A stretch of DNA of 31,426 bases from Reticulitermes lucifugus. Its lineage: Eukaryota > Arthropoda > Insecta > Blattodea > Rhinotermitidae. A program made the position numbers and the translations under genes. The DNA is taken from NCBI GenBank assembly GCA_026260175.1, contig JAKCWW010001850.1:3810-35235 (forward strand). The letters run 5' to 3'. Below, in pieces: positions 1 to 14,234 of this stretch; within the stretch, counting starts at the first letter, position 1, and each line of letters begins with the position of its first letter. Under the pieces are notes generated by a model. It worked only from the letters and a program-made list of their open reading frames with translations, did not search any database and was not told the DNA's origin.

Positions 1-205
1 GATGTTATTGGCTACAAACAATAGTATGGATAATAAGTATTGTGATTGAAGGGGTAGTATTTTGAGTTTTTTAAAATAATCTACATGAATCTCTATTACT
101 AATACCAGTGATAATCCTTATGGCCTTCTTTTGAAGGCGTAAATTATTAATAGAGTATGAAGAGCTTCCCCAGAAAATTAAGCCATAGCTCAGTAATGAA
201 GTTGA
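1..205 (-). mobile_element. LINE (Jockey/CR1-like) reverse transcriptase 3' remnant
   Basis: The minus strand reads SYGLIFWG, then LQKKAIRIITGISNRDSCR, then, after a one-base frameshift near 71-75, LKILPLQSQYLLS. These are the conserved blocks after the catalytic core of Jockey/CR1-type non-LTR reverse transcriptases, as I remember them. The copy is frameshifted, so it is dead. The fragment enters from beyond the window and ends about 240 bp before the LANCL3 start codon. Exact family is not resolved. Confidence 0.75.
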
Positions 206-448
206 CTGCAAATGCTGCTTGCGGATTAGAGAGTAGAGTGTGTGTGTGGGGGAACAGGAATTGTTATCCATGGTATACCGGGATGTAATAGGTTATCCGT
301 GGACATGATGGTATTAATCTGTGGTGCAACACACGGATAAAAGAAAACGCGCATGTTACGTCCGAGGGCTGTAGCTGTAGGGTTGTTGTGCTCGGTTGTA
401 GGAAAAGCTGTTGCCTTTAGAAATCGAAAGTTACGGCAGTCTGCCGCA
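206..448 (+). promoter_or_regulatory. LANCL3 promoter and 5' leader region
   Basis: This segment lies between the LINE remnant and the LANCL3 start. It contains a GT-rich run (about 236-252) and, from about 300, several CpGs in a neighbourhood where CpG is otherwise rare. GCGCATG at 349-355 is a half-site of the NRF1 palindrome and overlaps the in-frame ATG at 353. No TATA box is obvious. The transcription start cannot be placed by eye. Confidence 0.4.
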
Positions 449-6213
<5,765 letters not shown>

Positions 6214-6988
6214 GTATGGTTTTCCTTCCTTGCAGCTATATCAGTCTGAAAATGATATTGTCTCTTAAGTTGTTCATGAATGTAAAATATTCTCTTATTA
6301 GTAAATGATTTATACTTGTTAAATATGTATTCAAAATGTACTTATTCTGTAGAAGAATATGTAGACTTTGGACCTGTTGCAAGACGGACTACGCAGTGAA
6401 TGAATGAATACTGAAGTACTTGGAATAATTTGCAACTGGTTTTATATAGTTAGTGCTAAAACTCATATTGGAACATGAAGACTATATTCAACAAACTTCT
6501 TTGCAAGCGTTACAAAAGAATTGACATTGGTATTATGTTACCAAGAATTATGTAACAAAGAAAAAATGAGAAGTACATGGTCGTAATGAGGAAGGTAAAA
6601 CAAAATTTTGAGATATATCATTTTTAAACTTTGTAGTTTCTTTCCTCCACCTACATAAATTTCTACATTAAAAATGTACTCAATATAACATCCCCAGTAT
6701 GATTATTAGTGCCTTGCCTGACTGTCTTAAAAATTTATATGTTCTAAACTGGATCATTCCTCTATGGGGTCATTCCCTCAGCAAGTGGTAGTTTGGTGTA
6801 TGAATTATTCTGAATTTAGCCTGGAAGTTCAAGAACAGGTTGCATTTTTGCAGTAGGTCATTAATTGCAGCCTGTCTTTGTCTTGTCTGCCCTTTCTTAT
6901 GACAGATGTAGCTAGAACTATGGCTCCATTACTTTTTATCTCTCTTGCACAACCCAGCATCCAGAATGAAATATGGACTGTAAATAAA
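6214..6988 (+). other. LANCL3 3' flank / probable 3' UTR
   Basis: AT-rich sequence after the LANCL3 stop. Poly(A) signal candidates are ATTAAA at 6667-6672 and AATAAA at 6983-6988; neither can be confirmed. A (GAAT)-tailed repeat fragment lies at 6370-6410. Confidence 0.4.
6370..6410 (+). repeat. GAAT-tailed dispersed repeat fragment, copy 1
   Basis: GGACCTGTTGCAAGACGGAC followed by a spacer and three GAAT units. A second copy in the opposite orientation lies at 23514-23556 with only a few differences. The shared unique part plus microsatellite tail suggests the 3' end of a retroposed element. Confidence 0.6.
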
Positions 6989-7659
6989 CACCTTATAAAG
7001 TAGTTTCATTGCAGCCATGAAAAGGTTAAATTGAGTATCTTAATCCTTATTTAGTAAATTACGGAATTTAGTTTGATGTGTTCCAGAGGAAGTGGCCTCC
7101 TTGGTTTCAATTCTGCATTTGTACTTTCAGTAATTCAGTACTTTAATTACTGTATAATATTCCACTGTTCCATAATATAACTGGTACTGTACTTATATAC
7201 ACATATTTACATACTTCATAGGTTCAGAAAGAGAAAGCTTCGTTACAGTTTTGCATTACAAATATAAATTTGTAAACATCTGTAGCGAAATGTTCAGAAT
7301 CAAGTCATTCAAATAATATACAGAAAAAAGAAAACCTTATGTTTATTTACATATTTAACATAGTTCTTTCTTTTTATATACATTTAACTTACAAGTGGAC
7401 ATGCATGTCTCAAGTGAATATATACAAAGTGTATTCAGAAATGGCTCTCTCTAACCATATTACTGTGGGACAGGCTTCATTTGTGAAACCCGCTTGGTGG
7501 CAACTCTGTAACAGCAAAACCTTAACATATTCACTGCCAATAAGAGCAGCTGCTGCTGCACTCTGCCAGTGCAACAAAGATGTGAAACATTGTACCTTAG
7601 TCATCATAATACGTATGTCCTGTACACACAGCATCCAGTACTCAGCAAACAGAAAATAT
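6989..7659. other. Intergenic DNA between convergent genes, part 1
   Basis: AT-rich sequence with no recognised gene. An open frame at 7339-7764 has no recognisable content, and its distal end runs into the LINE remnant that starts near 7660. Confidence 0.5.
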
Positions 7660-7975
7660 GTTTTAAGAGGGAGGAAGTGTCACAAGGCTGGGGAAATTTA
7701 CACATTGAGGAGCTTCATGACTTGTACTCTGCACCAAATAGTGCTAAAATTCAGGACAGGATAGGCAGGGCATGTAAGAAGCATGGAGGGTAAGAAATGC
7801 ATACAGAATTTTGGCTGCAGAACCTAAGTGAAGAGGCTTGTAAGGTCTAGACATACATGGAAGGTTAATATTAAAATGTAGCATAAAGAAATAATGGGAG
7901 GGTGTGGATTGGATAGATATGTTTTAGAAGAGTGGCAAGCTCTTGTGAACGTACAAAGGATTGCTCTGTAGATAC
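7660..7975 (+). mobile_element. Decayed LINE ORF2 C-terminal fragment, copy A
   Basis: The + strand reads HIEELHDLYSAPN, then degenerate KKHGG and EMHTEFWLQN, ending near WIG and RVASSCER with several stops. This matches, in order, a C-terminal region I remember as widespread in arthropod non-LTR retrotransposons: EELHDLYSSPN, MRWAGHVARM, RNAYRVLVGKPEG, WIDLAQDRDQWRAL. Stops and indels make it a pseudogene. A second copy of the family lies at about 14550-14900. Confidence 0.7.
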
Positions 7976-8433
7976 ATTATCTTCATATATTCAAGTGGAA
8001 CCCCCATTCAGTATTCCTCGACTGAAAGTTTTCTCTGATTTAATGTTCAATTTCAGTAACCCTATTCTGGGTTAGGTTTTCTTGGTTTAATGTTCAAATC
8101 CACTGCTCCGTTAAAAAAAAAAACTTAAATGGGAGTTTCATGCTATTCATAAAAAACATTTGTTTCTCAAATGAAAAATACTTGTAACTGCCACACATGC
8201 CTGGCCCATGACCGAAAAGCATTAAAATATCTAGCGGTGAATGTAATGATGCAATTCAACTCTCTCTGAATCCTGTCCTAAAATTACACAAAATATGTAA
8301 GTTAAAAAATATTGGTCCCCAGAATTTTGTTGTATGGAGGCTTTCCTGTAGACATGCATTTTTTGAACACTCATTTCCTTCGATTTTGTTCAGTCTTACT
8401 AACATTCGATTGTTCTGCTGTGACGCTGACTTT
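7976..8433. other. Intergenic DNA between convergent genes, part 2
   Basis: AT-rich, no recognised gene. It probably includes the 3' UTR of the minus-strand FLASH-like gene. No poly(A) signal could be chosen with confidence. Confidence 0.4.
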
Positions 8434-8541
8434 TTAGTTTGCCTCCCCTTTGGACATTACAGAGTCATCTGAATTTTGATCAGAATTGTTAGAGCTGCTG
8501 CTACTGTCAAAGTCCCACTCTTTGCCAGCATCATGATTCAT
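8434..8541 (-). other. Small ORF downstream of the FLASH-like stop (possible alternative last exon)
   Basis: ATG at 8541-8539 and TAA at 8436-8434 give 35 residues, including KEWDFDSSSSS and NSDDS. The Ser/Asp-rich composition resembles the neighbouring gene more than random 3' UTR. A possible acceptor (GGCAAAG) lies within it, but no paired donor is evident. It could be a genuine alternative C-terminus, a decayed exon or chance. Confidence 0.25.
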
Positions 8542-8650
8542 GAGAATAATTAGCAACTACACTTGGACACATTTCTTAAATTTAAATCTGTCTTGATATG
8601 AACTTCATGAATGTTCTGCATTTCATGTAACTGCTTAGTTTTTATGTTCT

Positions 8651-11600
8651 TTAATTTATGTTTACTGTTGCACTATCACCAACACTCACACTACAAAATT
8701 TATTGGTTCCATTTCCTTTGGGTACTTTGTCTACTGTCTTACAGTTTGTATTGCCACCATTATTACATGATACATTTACATTCTGTCTGTTATCTGTGTC
8801 TTCAACTGACTTCTGGGTTTCAGAAACACTGTTAATCCCTACTGTACTTGTGCCTAAACTTTGTACAAGTAAAACCCTTACTTCTTGTTTAGGAGGAGTA
8901 ATGTTCACTGATAGCACAGCTTTACTGTCTTCAAACTTGACTCCTGCAGATCGTCTAGCACGAAATTTAAGGTTAACAACTGGAGACACCTTACTGAATG
9001 CAGCAGATAATGGAACTGAATCATCAGTAGGTTTATGATTGCTTACTACAGCACTCTCTTCACTTACTTCATGGGACACTGACACTTCAGTAATGGGTTC
9101 TTTGCATTTCCTATTCTGTATCGCTTTATAATCTGCGTCTTCTTTCTCACTTAGTGTGACATCATTCACACTCTTTACAGATTCCCACTGAGCTTCAATG
9201 CAGTTCTTTATTTCTGGTTCCACAGTGTTGTGTCCTTTATTACTTTCTGAAAGGCCAATTGTCTGGACATTTTTATTATTGTGATTCTCTTTTCTGGTTA
9301 TATCCCTGTGTTTCACATTGTATGCTTTGTTTTGTACAACTTCCACTCCAAAATCTTTCTTTCCCGTCATTTTCTCATGATTCTGAGAAATGCTTGAAAT
9401 CTTATCTTCATGCTTCGAGTACTTATTTTTCATTGTTTCTTCAGATTCAGTGTTATCTGTCTTATGCATTATGTGTTTCTCATCAGTACTGTCTGCCACC
9501 TTATGCTTTTCTAGCCCTCTCATTAATTCACTCTCATCTTCACAACTTCTGCTTCTTGATCTCCTGAGTCTGCCTTTTTCATTTTCATTACAGGCCAATG
9601 GCAGTTCAGCAGCATGGCCAGATGATACATGTTTGAATTCTTTAGAGTCAGATTTATTATTTCTGTGTACAGCACTTGGTGCAGTATCATTCACTCTATC
9701 CACTGGAGATTTGATGACATCACCTATGTAGTCATGATCTGCTTTGGTTTTTGTAATTCCATCTCCTATATGTTTATCGCAGACACTCATCTGTTGCACA
9801 CTTTCAGACCAGTTTTCGTATGCCCTTCTTATCTCATTTTCTTTTGCATTATTGACAGCTGTTTGTGAAATGGAAAATCTAGGTTGTTGGTTTTCTTCCT
9901 TATTTGTCTTGTAATTCTGACAGGTGTTTGACACATTCTTTTCATTTTTATGATTTTTTTCTTCTGAACTCCTGTGTTTTGAAACTTTTTGATCAACATT
10001 ATCCAATATTTTATACTTCTCAGACACTCTATGAATTACTCGTTCCTTTGTACTAATTTTGAGTCTTAACATAGTTTCAGTTTCATTTTCACTTTTGTTT
10101 ACTTCATCAGGCACTGAAGAACCAGGAACAGACTGCTTGGATAGTACATGTTTTGAATCCTTGTAATTAGATTTTTCTTTTTCATTTATTATACCAGCTG
10201 TGAAATCCTCCATTCTGTCTGCCGGAGATTCTGTTTGACTTATGCAACCACTCTGTATTCTGGAAACAGAAATACCATCTTCTTTGTATGTTTCCAGGAA
10301 GCTAATTTTCTCAGCATCTGTACTATCTTTTTTCTGTTTTTTCCTTCCTTCTGCATTGTCCGCATCCATCTGTGCCACCTCGGTTCCACATTCTTCATCC
10401 TGTCCCCTATCTTTGTGTTTATGCCAGCTGTTTGGCATTTTTTCAGTCTTTTCACATTGCTTTTTATTTTCTAGTTCTTCAGAAATTGCTTTGTTAGTTT
10501 TATATTCTGCATGCTTAACATCTGATGTTTCATACACTTTGAATTCCTCAAGGACCCTTTCCTCCTCTTTCCTGTGTTTGCTTCTTGCACTTGTAGCTGT
10601 TTTCTTTGTTTTTGCAACTTTATTTGCTTCATTGCAGACTGGCAGCTGAGCAGTAATTTCTTTGGGTGAAAAATACAATGATTCTTTGAAGTCAGAATTC
10701 TGGTTTTCATTCTTTATACTTGACACAGAAACCTCTGGTTTTTCTTTTTTAGATTGGCAATCATCTTGTATTGTGGACTTCATGACCCTGTTATATTCAT
10801 TTTTCTTTAATGAATTTACATGTTGAACACTTTCACTGCCACTTGCCTGTTTCCTGTTTACCTTACTTACTTCTGAAACAACGACTTCAGTTTCATGATG
10901 TTTATCCATTTGTTTATTCCTGCTATAATCCTGAGAATTTTTTGCCTCCTTTTTGTCAGAACTGTGTTCTCTTTTCTTCAGTTCTTCTTCAGTTGTTGAT
11001 TTATTTATATTCTGTTTTGCATTGGTATTTGTAACCTCTGTTTCTCTATTCTTTTCATTTTTAGCGTTAACTGTGCCAACAGGTACTATTTCACGTTTAG
11101 GGTCATCCTTCTTCACAATGTCTTTTGCATTGTTTTCTTTCTGGAAGTTCCTATCATATTCTTCATCTTTTCCACTTGCTGTTCTTTCTTTTGTATTACT
11201 TACTTTGGTTTGTTCAACTTCAACAGAATGCTTTCCTTTTTCATCATTGTTATTCTCATTACTCTCAGAATTACTTGTACACAGTTTCTTATTTTTATCC
11301 TTTAACTCTTTGATTTTCCTTATTTTGTCTTCACAACCCACTTTGTGTGTTCCACACGTTCCATGTTTTAAATCAGCACTATCTGAACTTATATTATTTT
11401 CAGTGCTTATTAGTACCTGGCTTGCTGTCTCATAGTTATTACTTCTTGATCTTCTAATTTCAACTGACTTGCTTGTTGGAAAAGAATTCTGATTATTTTC
11501 TGAGATATTAGTTTTAATAGGTGCATTCAAATTTGATGGATCTACACTGATTATTGTGGATGGTCCGTGTTGCAGTTCTTTATTGCTGGACCATTCTTTT

Positions 11601-14234
11601 TTATTTAGGGTGGCTGATCTCATACTCTTCATTATTCTCACCGATTCTGTTTGGCCACCATAATCATCATGAATTTTAGAGTTTATAACACTATTATCTG
11701 AGGTAATTCCTAACAAGAACATTTTATGAACATTCATACCATTGTCTTCCTTTTGTCTTCTTGTTGCATTCTGTTGTGTACCATCCACTTCCACCTTGCG
11801 CTTTTCTTTTTTCTCCTTGTAATTCTGAGAACTATTTGACTCCTTAGTATCACCTTTTGAATATTTGTTTTTCTTTCTTTGTTCTTCAGAAGTGACCTTA
11901 CTTGCGAAATATCTTACACTTTTTCCATCAGCACTGTCTGTCATTTTATGCTTTTCATGTTCTCTATATATGCTAGTTCCTTCAGAACTCCCGCTTCTTG
12001 ATCTCTCAGTTCTGACCATTTCATCTTTATTACTCAGTCTTCTTCCAGCCCTGTCCTTATTCAGAAGTTCTGAAGGGCTTCGTCTCTTACAGTGGCTATT
12101 AAATGTGATTGGTGTGCGAGACCTTTCACGATATATCTGTGAGATATAGTGTGGTCTAGATAAGCCTGAAGTCTTTCTTTTTGTATCTGATGGCTTTCTC
12201 TCAAATCTGAATTTAATATGTTCACCATGACATCGGTCAGTCATCCTTTTTTTGGCAACATTTATGTCCGTTTCATTTAATTTTGGACTACCAGATTTAA
12301 TCTTTGTACTGGAACTTATTTCCTCCTTGGTACCTGTATTGTCTACAGTTGGCTGCTCAACATTCAGTTCAATATTTTGGGGTCCTATTTCTTCTTTTTG
12401 TTCTTTCACTTTCTTTTTATCTTTCAGTGTAGCTGTGTCCACATTTTTAATGTCATCAGTTCCATCTCCATTAACTTTATTGTTTTTCAGCATGTTTTCA
12501 TTTACTGAACATGAACTGGGTTGTTTCATCACTGTACCATTGTACAGCTGTTTATGGTCTGTAAAATTATCATTTTCTCTGTAATTGTAACATTCTTTCC
12601 CAGTTATATCATTCAGCACTTGCCTTTTAGAATCTAGGAGGTGAACTTCATCTGTCTTTTTAGTTTCATGAGGCCTCTTTACCCCTCCACTCTGATTATG
12701 CTCACTGAACAATTTGATGTTTGTGTTTTTAACCAACTCACTTGTTGTTGCTTCACTGGGCTTGATTTCGGTGTTGAATTCTACAATTTTAGCCCTTTTT
12801 GTACGTTTGAAACTACTGTGTTCAGACAGGTTCAACGAAGTGGTAGATTCACATCCATGTTTGCTTCCAGGAGAAGGTGATACTGGAATATTTACTACTG
12901 GCTTAGTCTGTGCAGTCTTTAAAGAATGCTCCAATTCAACACCTGAGGCACCTGTTACAGAATGTAGTTCAGTGTCATGCGGAAATTTCTTTTGTGGTTT
13001 ACACCAGAGATCCTTTGAAACTTCCAGTCGCATGTCTCTTGATAACCGTGTTTTCATTTGTGATGTAGATGTATCACTTTCAGCTAGTTTTATTGCAAGA
13101 TCTGTGGATTTTTCTGATATTTCTGTTAACACAGACCTCCTACTTTCTGATGAGGCTTTGCTACAATACCTTCTCTTTGCACTGTTCTGTACAGATCCTG
13201 GCACACTTCTGGACTGAGAAACTGATCTTGACCGTGACCTTGGCCATGACCTCCAACTTCTAAGTTCTTGTGACAAGCTGTTCTCACGTGTTACTCTCGG
13301 TATCTTATAAGACTTCCACCTTCTGGAATATGAGTGGTGCTCTGAAACAGCATATCTGGGGTATGTTCTAGGTCTGTAATTCTCAGAATGTAAGTATCTT
13401 CCTGCTCCATATTTTAAATATGATTTGTGTTCATCTCCTTGGTGGAAGTGCCTAGATACAGGTTCTCTTGACATAATATGTGATATATACTTGGAACTAG
13501 TGGCATTTGATTCCTTTGCGTTTGTATGTATTCTCTCAGGTTTGGTTTCAGCATGAGCCATGCTTCTGGCATTGGGTAAATAAGTACAATTCTCTGAGTT
13601 GCTTCTTTTTCTCTTTGACTCATTCTGTGAAAATGAATCATATTCTTTATTTAAATATGCAGAACTGTTGTGCACTTTTTCATTTATATGTTTATGTTGT
13701 TCACTATCTGTAATAGGAATTAGATTCCATGGAATTACTGACTCTTGATTAATATCTTCACTTGATTTATCCAAACTGATCAACTTGTTATTCTCAGGAA
13801 TCATATGCAGGCGTCTTCTACTGAAAACTGTAAGAACATTTCCCGGTGGAACATACATATGGGATGATAATTTGTTGGAAGCACAGTTGTCAGTATCTGC
13901 GTAAGTGGATTGTGTCTGCTCAATTTCTGGAGCAGGGTGATGAGATTCTGTCTGCTCAATTTCTGGAGCAGGGTAATGGGATTCTGTCTGCTCAATTTCT
14001 GGAGCATGGTAATGGGATTCTGTCTGCTCAATTTCTGGAGCAGAGTGATGGAATTCTGTCTGCTCAGCTTCTGGACCAGGATGATGGTGTTCTGTCTGCT
14101 CAGCTTCTGGACCATGGTGATAATTCTGTTCAGTTACATCTTGAGAGCACTGCCCATCACCGCTGTCATCTGATGCACGGTTCGCGTTCTTACTGAATGA
14201 TTTATTCTGTCTTCGGAAAATAATATTATCTTTT
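8651..14234 (-). CDS. casp8ap2: FLASH-like exon 3 (very long terminal coding exon)
   Basis: The acceptor is TTTTCTTATTTCAG (AG at 14236-14235). The frame is open from 14233 to stop TAA at 8653-8651: 1860 codons without interruption. An open frame this long in AT-rich DNA is itself strong evidence of coding. The ATG at 13858 is internal; the reading frame and splice phase show the exon starts about 125 codons earlier. Confidence 0.9.

Noticed and set aside
8611..13713. Many + strand ORFs opposite the FLASH-like exon (for example 12714-13217, 10953-11435)
   Set aside because: They are antisense shadows of the long Lys/Glu/Ser-rich coding exon, rich in Phe/Leu/Ser for that reason, with no family resemblance.
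13846..14196. Repetitive + and alternative - frame ORFs (SAQFLEQG and LLQKLSRQNP patterns)
   Set aside because: The 36-bp unit is a multiple of three, so several frames stay open. The - frame linked by splice phase to the coiled-coil exon is the real one.
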